DNA from: Dipteris shenzhenensis
Lineage: Eukaryota > Polypodiophyta > Polypodiopsida > Gleicheniales
Strand: one strand, 5' to 3'
Assembly (NCBI GenBank): GCA_047967505.1
Contig: CM106538.1
Length of the DNA stretch: 64,000 nucleotides
Under the pieces are notes generated by a model. That model was not told where the DNA came from. It did no database searches and saw only the letters and a program-made list of their open reading frames with translations. Shown here piece by piece: positions 11,427 through 22,198 of the stretch (positions within the stretch are counted from its first letter, which is position 1; the number at the start of each line of letters is the position of its first letter). A program made the position numbers and the translations under genes.

Positions 11427-11890
11427 TGTTATGCTCTAGCCGAGATAGCATGACCTCGGAAAGATCGGTGGGCATTTTCTCTTAGATGACCAACTTTTGT
11501 AATATTTTATGTGCGTAGATAAAATGGTCAAGGGAAGTAACTGCCAAGGTCCTAGGTGAGGGTGTATTGGCATCGACTAGGTGGTTTTGAGTGCTAAGGC
11601 CTAGGTGCACCTAAATGTGTAATAATGCCAAGGGGCAAATGTTTTAATTGTGTCCCAAGAGAGGGGTAAATGGTGTACCAAGTTAAAGGTCTAAAATGAT
11701 GACATGTGGCAGAGGGAACCATCTAGGGAACTGAGGGCTTGTGGATAGGCATGATGGAATAAAAAAGTTACATATCTTTGTGTACATGTGATTCACAAGA
11801 ATGGCTGGGTGGAAAAATGCGATGCTAATGCCTGTGAATTGTATCCGTGAATCGACAGAAAGGCTGAGAGATTAGTTAGTGTTCGTTTCA
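11427..11890 (+). repeat. 3' LTR of deleted chromovirus
   Basis: 464 bp, TGTTATG to TTTCA, followed by TSD TTAGT. Pairs with 7899-8359. Confidence 0.9.
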
Positions 11891-11895
11891 TTAGT

Positions 11896-12450
11896 CCAGT
11901 TCGTTGAAAAAGCAAACCCAATTGTTATGAGTTGTACAGTTAACCACCCTCTTGTCTTCCTCCACTTCCTCCACGTCCACCAGTGGTTCCCCTACTCCAA
12001 GCCCAACCACAGGGCTGGGTGACAATCGTGTTTTCAAAGCAAGACTATCTGATGTGGTTGTGGCACTGGTTGTGCTTGGAAAGACTCTTCCCAAAGTGGT
12101 TGATCTCACTGCCAAGAGAAAGGTGTGTAATATGCATGAAGCATAAATCATTTCTTACTAACTGTTCCTGTGCTCGTCACGAACCACTAAACCATTGGGT
12201 GCATGCTAACAGAGAAGAGAGAGAGAGGTGCTGTTGGCATGCATATTGCACATTTCCTTGAGCTTCTGTTGTCAACTTCTTCCTTCCTTCCTTTCTTTGA
12301 ATCTAGGAATGTTTAAATTGTTCCAATGGTCTTCTTTTGTCATTCTGAGCTTCTGCAATCCTGTTGCCAACTTCTTCTTTCCTTTGTCCTGTGACTCTTG
12401 AATATATAGCATTGTTTAAATCATATCAATGGCCTTTTCTTTCTTCTAGG
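11896..12450. repeat. Tandem duplication, copy B right part and partial copy C
   Basis: Continues copy B after the chromovirus and matches about 7155-7620 of copy A. The frame with GKTLPKVVDLTAKRK is conserved relative to copy A. From about 12347 the unit tail (GAGCTTCTGCAATCCTG, CCTGTGACTCTTGAATA) is repeated once more. Confidence 0.65.
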
Positions 12451-14067
12451 TCATGAAGCGAGTCTAAAAAATACTTTTGTTCCAAGGCCAATAAATCGGC
12501 TTTTGTCACAAAGCTCATTGTTTTATAATCATAGATTTTGTATGGAGTGTTGCATTGCACTTATTCTGCTCAGCCCCATGCTGGCTGACATGGCTGCATG
12601 GCAGCGACATCTGCCCTGTTTGCTGCTGCTCCATCGATGATGTGGCAACTTACGTGGCTGCCACATGGGCTGGATTTAACCCTGTTTGAGGTTTTTGCAG
12701 TCCCTAAGGCTGCCTTGTGGTTGGGTAGATGGTCATGGGCTGTAAGACACCCATGACAAGGTGGGCGTACATCCTAGGACAGGCATTGCTACAACAGATT
12801 GCATGTCATTGCTCTGGGACTCCCCACGGTGTGGCATGAAAGATCGCCCAAACCTTCTTGCAAGTGGTATCTTGAGCCTAGGGGCAAGGTCGTGGAGCAT
12901 TCATGACAGTTTCAAAGGGTGAAAATTGATGGCCAAGGTTTTGCAACAGGTGCAGTTTGCCATCGAGCAGATTGTCAAATATCTTTCTAGGAAGTGATCA
13001 TTGCACAATCTTATATTTGTTGTGAATAGAGATAGTGCTTGTGAGCATAGACCAGATACAGAATCTTCCCAAATCATTTCCTTTGCAAGAGGATCTGAGC
13101 TTGGAGAGTAAAAATAGGTCCATGGAAAATACAGTCTCACAAAATGTGAACGTCTTGAAACAAACACGTTTGGCAATTTTTCAAGATATTCAGAAAAAGA
13201 AGGGCTGTTTCATCAGCCTTAGGTTTCAGAGGGGCGGGAATATAAAATCCATGCGGAAAGTGCTTAGTCACGTAATAAAGCATGTGTCAATGAGTTAAAC
13301 TAGCAAAGACATTCTAATTTGTGATGAGACAATGGGCATATATCAAATATGCAATTATCAGTTCCACGTGAACTGACATACTAATTGTGACGAGATACAT
13401 GATTGGACACTGAAGTGAACATAAGCGTAGCTTTGCTACTAAGTTGTTTTATTTTTTAATTTTCTCATTTACTCATAATTTTGTTTAAAGTTGCGTACAA
13501 ACTCCCTTCGTTCCTTTGTTCTTTTGCTTGATTTATAAAAAATTCAATTTGTAAGATTCAATATATTCTAGTCTTGTGAAGGTTTATATTGATACATCAA
13601 TTTTGGAAGACTAAGCACAATCAATGCAAAGGTAGTTTGAACCCTGTATAGCTAAGGCCAAGCCATTGAACACAAAAGTTGGTTAAGTGAATTCCAATGA
13701 CTACGAAAGTAGTCTGAACTTCATTGTAATCAAAATTTAGTATCAGTCATAATTCATGAGTGCCCACTGCTACTTCCCCTGGTTCCTCCTCACATTCATG
13801 CCTTGTGTTGATTACATTTCTTGTTCCATTCAGTCAGTGGAACATATTTCAAGCTGGTCATGTAATAAAAGAGCACTTTAACCAGTTGAATGTGCTTGCA
13901 TTTAGTTTTTAATGTTGATATTCAGGACTGCCTTCAATAACTGTAAGATCAATGGACCTTTTCAAAGACACACAGACCCGCAGTACTTTCAATTGAAAAT
14001 GCAGGCGAGTTTTGAGTAAGTGGGAAAACAAGCTAGTGATGTTAAATTCTGCTTCTCTCGTTTTCAG
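12451..14067. other. No gene recognised; probably host intron ahead of exon A
   Basis: AT-rich, low-coding sequence with no retroelement domains that I can identify. It ends in a pyrimidine-rich acceptor (TTCTCTCGTTTTCAG) abutting the first visible J-protein exon, so at least its right end is probably intronic. Confidence 0.45.
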
Positions 14068-14330
14068 GAAATCGACACAGTTCAACTGCCGATGGATGCT
14101 TGCAAGAAGAGCCTTCAAGAAAGGCTCTGGAACAAGCAAGTGAATATGTAAGAGAAGGCAAATTTGAAAGAGCTTTGTGGTTGCTTGAGAAACTTGGCCA
14201 GCTCTACCCTGCTGTCAAAGAAGTTGCAGAGCTTGTAGCAGTTGCAGAAGTGTGCAATGCCACTCTTTCGAGACCTTGCATGTGTTTGGCAAGGCAACAT
14301 AGAAGCCCAGATTGGTACAAAATTTTGAAG
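14068..14330 (+). CDS. J-domain protein, exon A (N-terminal region and start of J domain)
   Basis: Exon A of a nuclear J-domain (HSP40) co-chaperone. It begins after an acceptor at 14067 and ends at AAG|GTAAGG. The first two bases complete a codon from an upstream exon, because the frame has no ATG and hits a stop at 14043 if read through. It encodes the helical N-terminal region typical of plant DnaJ-like proteins (RKALEQASEYVREGKFERAL, then LYPAVKEVAELVAVAEV). It finishes with SPDWYKILK, the start of helix I of the J domain. In this plant family a similar N-terminal segment precedes DWY. J proteins stimulate Hsp70 ATPase; the partner and compartment here are unknown. Confidence 0.85.
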
Positions 14331-14812
14331 GTAAGGCCTTAACTTCTCAACATTGACCAGGTTTTCTATCAAGGAAAAAATATGAGGCGTGCTTAGCCAG
14401 CTACACAGAGCTATTCCGAAATTGGTTGGGTGTGTCAGTTCTGACTCTCTATGGTTTTATATGATTACTTGGTTGGGTGTTTAATAGTCAGCTCTGACTG
14501 TGAATGGCTGTGTTTTAGTCTCACTTGTTCATGGGGCCATGTCTTCATGCTCAATAATTTGTCTGATGGCCACAAAGGAGACAACTCTGTTTAATGGAGA
14601 ACAATTTTGAATGTGACATCTGTATTGAGGTCTTGTTTTTGATAATTTCATTTTGAAATAAGAAAGTTTTCTCTCCTTTGTGGTATCTTTTTGGATAGAC
14701 TTGTTTAAGGTCTGTTAGACTTTATTCTTTCACACCAGGTGAAAAGAGAGAGTCATTGAACACTTTTTTCATTTGATTGGATGGAAAGAGCACCATAGTT
14801 ACTGCTTGTTAT

Positions 14813-14815
<3 letters not shown>

Positions 14816-14886
<71 letters not shown>
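14816..14886. repeat. (TA)n followed by (GA)n microsatellites
   Basis: A TA tract (14816-14842) runs into a GA tract (14845-14886). The GA tract abuts the conserved LINE 3' box at 14897-14926, so it is probably the (CT)n tail of the minus-strand LINE on the right, inserted at a TA-rich site. Confidence 0.8.
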
Positions 14887-14889
<3 letters not shown>

Positions 14890-15440
14890 CTGCAGAAGCT
14901 CTCACGGGGCTATGGGACAAAGTACACATTAAAAAAAAGAAGAAGCCCTTACTGTCAGATAGAGTCGAGGAGTGCACAAGGCATCTCAGCTCGACTTATT
15001 TAGCACACTGCTAGATTTTAATACTATTGTGAAGTGGCCTTCATTACATCATTTTTAGACTGAGGGTCTTTGGGTCTAGATTTGAAGTCTCTGATTAGTG
15101 CTATCCATCTCGATAAGCAGCCACTTTCCCTCCTCCTAAGCTTCTTTCACTTTGGCTAATTTTGAATTCCTGGGTTGGGGTGAGCTCCTCTGAGACCCAT
15201 GTCTTGGTACCTCTCAACTTGTTGGTTGTTTGAGAACTTCGCTCCTTGCTAGCTACTACCCTTATTTGGGTCCCTTTTTGGAGGATATAATCTATTTCTT
15301 TTGAGTTCCACTCAATCTGGGGGATTGCCTTCTTGAGATTGTCAACCTTTGTTTGTGTTGCCCTCACCCACACTCCCACCCTCTGGTAGCCCTCCTATGC
15401 ATACAATCTGATCATTAGCGGCCTTGGTTTCTTGCTCTTT
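14845..15440 (-). mobile_element. 5'-truncated LINE fragment with (CT)n tail
   Basis: On the minus strand this holds a frame (15101-15379) with KLRGTKTWVSEELTPTQEF and GGGKVAAYRDG. This resembles the LRGT-W-DLTPTQ block found in a group of plant non-LTR retrotransposons. It terminates in the family 3' box (GGGGCTATGGGACAAAGTAC on +) and the CT tail. The same coding block recurs at 15860-16170, so there are two copies here. Truncated and non-functional. Confidence 0.6.
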
Positions 15441-15565
15441 TACCTCCTTGTGGACATCACATTTTAATCAATCTTGGAACTCACAGTGGCTGTGATTGCT
15501 CCAGAGACTTGAGTTAGTTGGTAACTATTTCCTGCACTTTAGTCACAAGCTGCAGTAACGATGTC

Positions 15566-15571
<6 letters not shown>

Positions 15572-15616
<45 letters not shown>

Positions 15617-15860
15617 ACGTATTCAGAAGGCCTCATGGGTCAATTAGACAAAGTACACACCAAAGAAGAGTAGATACTACATCTTTGGGTATCAGAGTCT
15701 GGGATCTCAGCTTGAGATTATCATAGCACTTCTCTATGCTCTTGCACTCCTTGGGAGCTGCCTTGCGCCCTCCCCAAGCTGATGTACTAGATGGCTTTCA
15801 TGTTGTCCCATAGACCTCTTGGTCTCCCGTGGACGTTAATAGACTTTCTTTCTTTCTTTC
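15572..15860 (-). mobile_element. LINE 3' fragment with (CT)n tail
   Basis: A GA tract (15572-15613) is followed by the LINE 3' box (GGCCTCATGGGTCAATTAGA, GACAAAGTAC at 15629-15657), then about 200 bp of 3' sequence. There is no coding domain. A CTTT repeat lies at about 15846-15866. Confidence 0.5.
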
Positions 15861-16225
15861 TTTCTAGTGCTATAACAAAGCGGCCTTCATTACATCAGTT
15901 TAAGATTGAGAGTCTGTGGATTTAGATTTGAAATCTCCAATTAATGCTAGTCTCTCCCGGTAGACCACCCATTTCCCTGCTTTGTGTACGTCCTTCACTT
16001 TAGTGGATCAAGCTGGGTCGGAGTGAGATCCTGATATATCCATATCCTTGTACCCTTCAACTTATTTGTCTCTCGGAGAATCTTAACTCTTCCTGCCAGT
16101 CTCATCAGTGTGTCAAAAAGCCAACCCTTTGTCGGAGGGTCCTGGAAGCACTGCCTCTCTAGTCGGGCCAAAGAGAGATGAATGTCCTCGGGAAGCCTCG
16201 TGGGCCTATGGGACAAAGTACATCA
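15860..16225 (-). mobile_element. LINE fragment with LTPTQ block
   Basis: The minus-strand frame 15995-16216 encodes ILRETNKLKGTRIWIYQDLTPTQ, matching the frame at 15101-15379. The sequence further left (CTTCATTACATCA, TGAAATCTCC) is also shared with about 15040-15090. At its right end the frame runs into the family 3' box (16194-16221), which belongs to the neighbouring copy, so two LINE copies are fused here. Confidence 0.6.
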
Positions 16226-16477
16226 AGCAAAAGTTAACTCATACAAGCCTCGAAGGGCTAAAGCAACGGGTGCGATAGAGCCTTTGCTGAGAACTAGACT
16301 AGGCTAAAAATCTCAAAAAGCTCAAACAAAATTCAAAACAAAAACTGAAGCTGAAAGCTGAGACTCAAAATTCGAAAGTCGGCACTGTAGTGGATCTCTG
16401 ATGGGCTGCGAGAATGTCTCCGATCTGTGTCTGTCTCGCTGTCTCGCGCTATGGCGGGGGATGTGATCGTTTTGATC

Positions 16478-16528
<51 letters not shown>

Positions 16529-16597
16529 CTCGGATCTGCGTCTGTCGAGCTGTCTCGTGCTATGGCGGGGGACTTGGTCGTCTCGATCTTTGGATCC

Positions 16598-16636
<39 letters not shown>

Positions 16637-16780
16637 TGAATCCCCACTGTTACATAAACAATTCAGCAAAAGTATTACCAGCAGATTGGGAGCTAGAGTG
16701 CCCCTGCACCAAGACAACGACACAGGTTGGCCCCAAACCTTGGCACCCCTTTCGGTATTTCTTTAATTAAGTGAGAGGCC
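16226..16780 (-). mobile_element. LINE 3' region with two internal (GA)n tracts
   Basis: Resembles the 3' regions at 50370-50660 and 51380-51650: ACTCATACAAGCCTC, the GCTGAGAACTA block, then CTGTCTCG and ATGGCGGGG. It contains two GA tracts (16485-16525 and 16600-16632), each next to a repeated unit (CTGTCTCGTGCTATGGCGGG, about 115 bp apart). The GA tracts create long Arg-Glu or Ser-Leu open frames that are not genes. Confidence 0.55.
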
Positions 16781-17954
16781 TTGAAATCCAGGCTACATAA
16801 AGGATACACTCCTTACAACTCGGGCATTCCACATCCCATTGGGCAACCACATACCCTGCATAGTTACTGTTCACTGCTCTCACCACTCCTGGCAGTAGGT
16901 CTCCGTCCCTAGTCCAGGAAGCTTGAACACAGCTCGGAACTGTCACTAGTGACCACCCTTAGCCACACAGTTCCCCATAGCTGTCACTAGTGCCCAAATA
17001 GCCAATTATCTGCTCAAAGCTGAAAAAGAAAGCATACCAAAGCCTTCTCCATTGTTCAGGACTGCCATGACCAATAGTCTCTCACCCTATGGGTCACACA
17101 TATCCTGATACAATAACTTCAGAGATCTAGCATCACAATACAACAAACATTGGCAGTCACACCTGTACCATCCCTCTTAGGGTTCCAGGGATAGTCTCTC
17201 ATTCCAAGCATGGATTTCCGACCCCAGCCTACTCAGCAACGAGGTTGTACTCAATATGTGCCATTTGCCTAGCAGCCATTGCCTGCATGTGACCCATCTC
17301 CTAAAGAAACCAAAAACATATTCCCACACGGAATATGTTACTCTGCCAAAGCTAGCAAATAGGATACACAATGAATTCGAACCCACTTGCATTCAGTGCT
17401 CTTCCCACTCTCGGTAGGCATCAGAATTCCAAACATTAGCCCTGCGGGGCTCTGCTCTCACCAAGCATTCGCTATGCTATATCTTGCTTGGACCAATCCT
17501 TGGTGAAAGGCACTATTTTCTGTCCAACAGATGACACACAGCTTTACCAGAGCACACAGTCTCCAATAACTATTACAAGGGCCCACATGGCCATTTAACT
17601 GCCCCGAGTATGGGAATAAAGTAAATAAATTCAGCCAGCATTAGTGGAAGCCTAAACAAAGCATTGAACTAGTCTTTGTGGGATCCCCTGCCTGACAAAG
17701 GTTTGCCAAAGATAGACTACAAGGAGAGCATGCTCTATGTGACCAGCCAGCCCCTTTTGCACAGCTCATAAAGTGGAGGTAGAACTTAGTGCCCAACCAG
17801 CCTTTCAAGGCCTCATTATGACGACAGGTAGGCTATGGTAATCAGCCCAACTTCCAAGAGCAAGTCACAACCAACGAGCAGGCTCCTATGAGCAACCACC
17901 TCCTCACGAACAGTATGAAGGCAATTGACTATGCCTTGAGCGTTCCTTGGTCCC
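16781..17954. other. Unassigned intronic sequence
   Basis: About 1.2 kb with no domain or terminal structure recognised. It forms the left flank of the chromovirus at 17960-24906 and should join 24912 onward in the pre-insertion sequence. Confidence 0.4.
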
Positions 17955-17959
17955 ACGTC

Positions 17960-18422
17960 TGTCAAACACATCATTCATCTAGTTCTCTACTTCGATCACG
18001 GGAGATGCACCACGAATCACCATCCAGCCATATCTCGCTGAGGCTGACAAGCAGATAGAGATCTTCGTTCGAAAATCAACGTGAATAATTCCCTTCTCTT
18101 CTCTCTCTAGCCTCAACAAGCCCCAATTCCCTAGATAGATCTAGATGCCACATGTCATCCATATAGGGCCTTCCTAATGCAACATTTCACCCCTCTATTG
18201 GGATGCATTAAATCCTTTGCCCCCTAGGCACAATCTTTGCACTAGGCCCTTGGCCTTAGATGTACCTAGTCTGGTGCTATCAGCCCTCACCTAGGACCTT
18301 GACATTAAATCCCTCCCGATCATTTACATGAAGCGCAAACAAATATATTACAGAGATAGATCCTTTAAGGGAAATGTCGACTGATTCTTCCGAGGTCATG
18401 CTACCTCGGCTAGAGCGTAACA
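17960..18422 (-). repeat. 3' LTR of minus-strand chromovirus
   Basis: 463 bp; on the minus strand it begins TGTTACGCTCTAGCC and ends GTTTGACA. The opening block resembles the LTR start at 7899 (TGTTATGCTCTAGCC), supporting common ancestry of the two elements. A purine-rich tract, GAAGAGGGAAGGAA (minus), lies just inside at 18423-18436. Confidence 0.9.
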
Positions 18423-18434
18423 TTCCTTCCCTCT

Positions 18435-19163
18435 TCAGACATCAGCGTCCTTGATGATAAAATGTGGGAACACTCTCCGCATCTGATGTACGGATTCCCA
18501 GGTAGCTTCGGATAGAGGCTGACAATGCCATGCAACCAACACCGTGGGTATCTTCCGATTTCGTATTTTCATTGTTCCTCGGTCCAGGATTCTTGTTGGT
18601 TTGCGCCTTGCAATATCCTCTATCTCCTGAAACAAAACCACATCTTCGATTAGTGAGTCACCTGTATGTAAAAATTTCTTTAAGCGCGAAACATGAAAAA
18701 CCGGGTGCACCTTACACCCCTGTGGTAATTTCAATTTATAGGCTACACTGCCTATTCTCTTTAGAATTAACCACGGCCCACAGTATCGAGGTGATAACTT
18801 AGCACACTCTCCTGAAGTCAACGACTTCGAGTGCGAAGGAACTCTGAGAAAAACTTTTTCTCCTTCCTTAAATACTCTTATAGACCAGTTTTCATCCGCA
18901 TACACCTTGGCTCTATCCATAGCCTGGCGGATATTAGCTCTCGCAAATGCTAGCATCTCCCGCATCTGAACTACAAAGTTCGCGGCACTAGGCACTTTCT
19001 GAGGTACTCCAACTATAGTTGGATTCGCTGGTCTATAACCATAGTTCAGCTCAAACGGACTGAACTCGGTAGAGGAATGTTTTCTATCATTGTAGGCAAA
19101 CTCCAACAATGGCAACCACTTGTCCCACGTATGTTGCCTCAATGACACATATGCCCTCAGCAT
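18435..19163 (-). pseudogene. Integrase C-terminus and chromodomain
   Basis: A 242-residue open frame. Residues 1-150 are the integrase C-terminal part (LRAYVSLRQHTWDKWLPLLE, FELNYGYRPANP, EGEKVFLRVP, HPVFHVSRLKKFL). The last 70 residues form a chromodomain (RKPTRILDRGTMKIRNRKIP, then VAWHCQPLSEATWESV). It is separated from the upstream integrase frame by a single-base frameshift at about 19165, where NQT should run on into a Leu-Glu sequence. Confidence 0.85.
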
Positions 19164-19168
19164 ATCCT

Positions 19169-20497
19169 CTAAGTCTGGTTGACTCTCTCCGTCTGACCAT
19201 CTGTCTCAGGATGATCCCCACTACTCATTCCCAACTCAGTCCTTAGTGTCTCAAATACCGCTGTCCAAAAATGACCGGTAAATCTGATATCTCTGTCTGA
19301 CACTATGGATCTAGGCAATCCATGCAGACGAAATATATGTCTGATGAACAAATCCGCCACTTGCGGGGCACTAACAGACTCTCTAGTCGGAATGAAGTGA
19401 GCCATCTTGGTTAGACGATCAACCACCACAAGGATAGAATCATACCCTCCTTGTGTCGTAGGTAGCCCTACAATAAAGTCTATGGAAATGCTCTCCCACT
19501 TACTTAGTGGTATTTCCAAGGGCTGTAAAAGTCCGGGTGGCTTCACCCGCTCGGCCTTGCTTACCTGACACGAGAAACACCGTGTCACATATTCATGAAT
19601 ATGCTTTTTCATCTTTGACCAAAAGAAATCTCGCTTCACGAGATCATATGTCTTCTCGACTCCTGGATGTCCCGCACACGGGCTATCATGGCACTGTCGA
19701 ATGAGTCTCTGCCTGAGATCATTCTGATTAGGTACTACAACCTTGCCATTTCTAACTAGCATACCATCCCTTATGGTATATCTTGCATATGTTTGGCCTT
19801 TTCTGCATGCCAGGTCATCCTTCTCATTTTCCCCGGGTTTTAACACATGAGCCTTAGGCCATAAGCTCTGGACAAACTCGTCCACCTTTTGAGTTTCTCT
19901 AATCTCGGTCATTAGAGCACTCTCTAATACCGTGAAACTCAAGTTGTGCATAATGCGAGACAACGCATCAGCAACCTTATTATCTTTTCCTCTTTGGTAC
20001 CGAATCGTTAAATTAAACTCCTGCATGAGCTCTGCCCACCTAGCTTGGCGGCCCCTCAAGTCAGGCTGTTTATAAAAATGTTTCAGAGTATCATGATCCA
20101 CATCCACATAAAACTCTGAACCATACAAATAATGCCTCCATGTTTTCAAAGCATGGATAACAACATACAACTCCAATTCATGAGTTGGCCAATTCCTTTG
20201 AGAGGGAGAAAGCTTCTTGCTTTCAAAGGCTACCGGCCTCCCCTCTTGAAGGAGGACTGCTCCTACCGCAATGCCACTTGCATCCGTTTCTAGGAACAAC
20301 GGTTTCTGGGGAACAACTATTTTTAACACCGGTCCTGTGACCACGACTTGTTTTATGATGTTAAAACTTTCTTGTTGATTCTGTCCCCATATAAAAGGTA
20401 CTTTATCTGAGGTCAGATCAGTCAATGGCGATACTATTCCGGAATATCCTTTGATATGCCTTCTATAAGACTGGACAAATCCCAAGAATGATCGCAA
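19169..20497 (-). pseudogene. RT end, RNase H and integrase core of chromovirus
   Basis: A 442-residue open frame. It starts in the RT connection (SFLGFVQSYRRHIKGYS) and contains RNase H (LFLETDASGIAVGAVLLQEG, then THELELYVVIHALKTW). Next come the integrase HHCC finger (QCHDSPCAGHPG, then CFSCQ) and the catalytic core: SIDFIVGLP, IVSDRDIRFTGHFW and DGQTERVNQ supply the D, D and E residues. It is well preserved; the losses lie in neighbouring frames. Confidence 0.88.
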
Positions 20498-21469
20498 CGC
20501 GGTCAGGACTCTGAGGGATTGGCCAAGTTAGTATCGCAGCCACTTTCTTCGGATCCATTTCTACCCCCTGTGGAGTAATTATGAACCCTAAGTATTCAAG
20601 CCTAACCATACACAGTATAGTTTTCTTTTTATTTACATAAAGACTGGCTTTCCTCAAAGTACTGAACACTATTCTTAAGTGTTCACGATGCTTAGTAATA
20701 CTTTTACTGAATATCAGGATATCGTCAATAAAATGTACTACGAACTTTCCGATATACGGACGTAGTAAATCGTTCATAAGCATGACGAATGTAGTCGGAG
20801 CATTGGTAAGTCCGAAGGGCATTACCAAAAACTCATAATGACCAAACCTGCTTTTGAAAGCGGTTTTATGCACATCCTCGGCTCTAATCGGGATTTGATG
20901 ATAGCCACACTTAAGATCTATCTTATTGAAAATCACGGCTCCATGTAATGCATCTAAGCATTGGTAAGTCCGAAGGGCATTACCAAAAACTCATAATGAC
21001 CAAACCTGCTTTTGAAAGCGGTTTTATGCACATCCTCGGCTCTAATCGGGATTTGATGATAGCCACACTTAAGATCTATCTTATTGAAAATCACGGCTCC
21101 ATGTAATGCATCTAGCAAATCATCAAAACGAGCCATCGGATACCTGTGCTTAACAGTGATATTATTCAATGCTCTGTAATCTATATATAGGCGAAACGTA
21201 TCATCCTTTTTCTTTTTTAATATCACTGGCGAAGCAAAAGGTGAGAAACTTGATTGAATCTGCCCCAACTTGAGGTATTCTTCCAGTTGTCTACGCACCT
21301 CCGCCTCTTCAGTAAAACTCATTCTATAGGGAGGTCTATTTACAGGTTCTGCCCCCGGGATCAATTCAATCTTATGTTGAACTTTCCGCTCTGGAGGTAA
21401 CCCATAAGGTAGTTCATCCCTAAAACATTCAGAGAACTGCTCTGTTATAAGATTAGCCAGCTTGGCCAT
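20463..21469 (-). pseudogene. Chromovirus reverse transcriptase broken by a 158-bp tandem duplication
   Basis: Two overlapping frames (20954-21469 and 20463-20936) form one RT. The first gives [30 protein letters not shown] and [20 protein letters not shown]. The second gives FVVHFIDDILIFSKS, which contains the catalytic DD, and GFIITPQGVEMDP. Both contain the same [20 protein letters not shown]-to-FGLTNA block, because DNA 20799-20956 is repeated at 20957-21114. The repeat length is not a multiple of three, so it shifts the frame and must inactivate RT. Confidence 0.88.
20799..21114. repeat. 158-bp perfect tandem duplication inside RT
   Basis: Copy 1 is 20799-20956 and copy 2 is 20957-21114. 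They begin AGCATTGGTAAGTCC and end ATGCATCTA. By eye the two copies are identical, implying a very recent event, or an assembly artefact. Confidence 0.85.
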
Positions 21470-21591
21470 CTCACTACTTTGCGCAACATCAGTGCTAGCC
21501 GAAGAATCATCAATCGGCTCTACCGATGCTGTGCAAAGGAATAAAAACTCTCCTGAGCTTTTCGGATTTCCATCACGGAAACCAACGGTCC

Positions 21592-22182
21592 CTAAGGTAT
21601 ATCTTTTTCACCTCGCAAGACATAAAGCACATCATTCATCTTGAATTGATATACGTGCTTTTTCCAATCAATGGCTGGATTCTTCTTAGAATCCCACGCC
21701 ATACCCAGGGCTATATCTGCATGAGCAAGCTTGGTCATTTCAAAATCAAGCTTCTCAGCATAGTCCTGAATCCGAAGATCCAACTGGGTAACCCTTTGGG
21801 CCCATACTTCAGTTGAACTTCCATCTGCCATCCTGACTGTATACGCATAGTCAGATGGACTTGTCTTTAATTTCAGCCTCTTCACGAGCTTGGAGTTAAT
21901 CACATTGTGAGTTGACGCCGAGTCAAACAACACAATGACATCATGATTGGCCACTTGCCCTTTTATTTTAATTAACTCCGTACCATCAAAGGCTGTATAC
22001 CCCGTTGCTGTGGGCTTAGATAGGATGTTATCAGGTGCACTCGTCACTAGCTTAGCAACAGACACACATAGCAAACAAGGTACTAATCTCTGAGAAGATC
22101 CCGCTAGCTGAATCTGCATCTCTTCCGCTCTGGGACTTCCCTCCATCTCCACGTCGCACTCTGAGATCACCATCTCAGCCAT
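21592..22182 (-). pseudogene. Chromovirus protease region
   Basis: A 196-residue frame with the retropepsin-like active-site block VIVLFDSASTHNVI (DSA in place of the common DSG or DTG). It is followed by LGMAWDSKKNPAIDWKKHVY, the conserved end of Ty3/gypsy proteases. It lies between gag and RT. A frame change of about 120 bp separates it from RT (21470-21590). Confidence 0.75.
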
Positions 22183-22198
22183 CCGACGATCTTTGTCA

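Larger units (their letters stand above)
7894..11895 (+). mobile_element. Internally deleted Ty3/gypsy chromovirus with TSD TTAGT
   Basis: A structurally bounded LTR element: TSD TTAGT (7894-7898 and 11891-11895), 5' LTR 7899-8359, primer-binding site at 8362, 3' LTR 11427-11890. The interior is only about 3.07 kb. It has a gag N-terminal remnant joined directly to RNase H, then integrase and a chromodomain; protease and most of RT are missing. Its proteins are close relatives of those in the minus-strand element at 17960-24906, which shows what was lost. It is defective on its own. Confidence 0.9.

Noticed and set aside
14092-14155. ATGs at 14092 and 14096 as start of the J-domain protein
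   Set aside because: Both are out of frame with the J domain and stop within about 20 codons.
16322-16770. Long Arg-Glu and Ser-Leu repeat open frames on both strands
   Set aside because: They are translations of (GA)n microsatellites inside LINE 3' regions; the same happens near 14880, 32050, 41250 and 51320.
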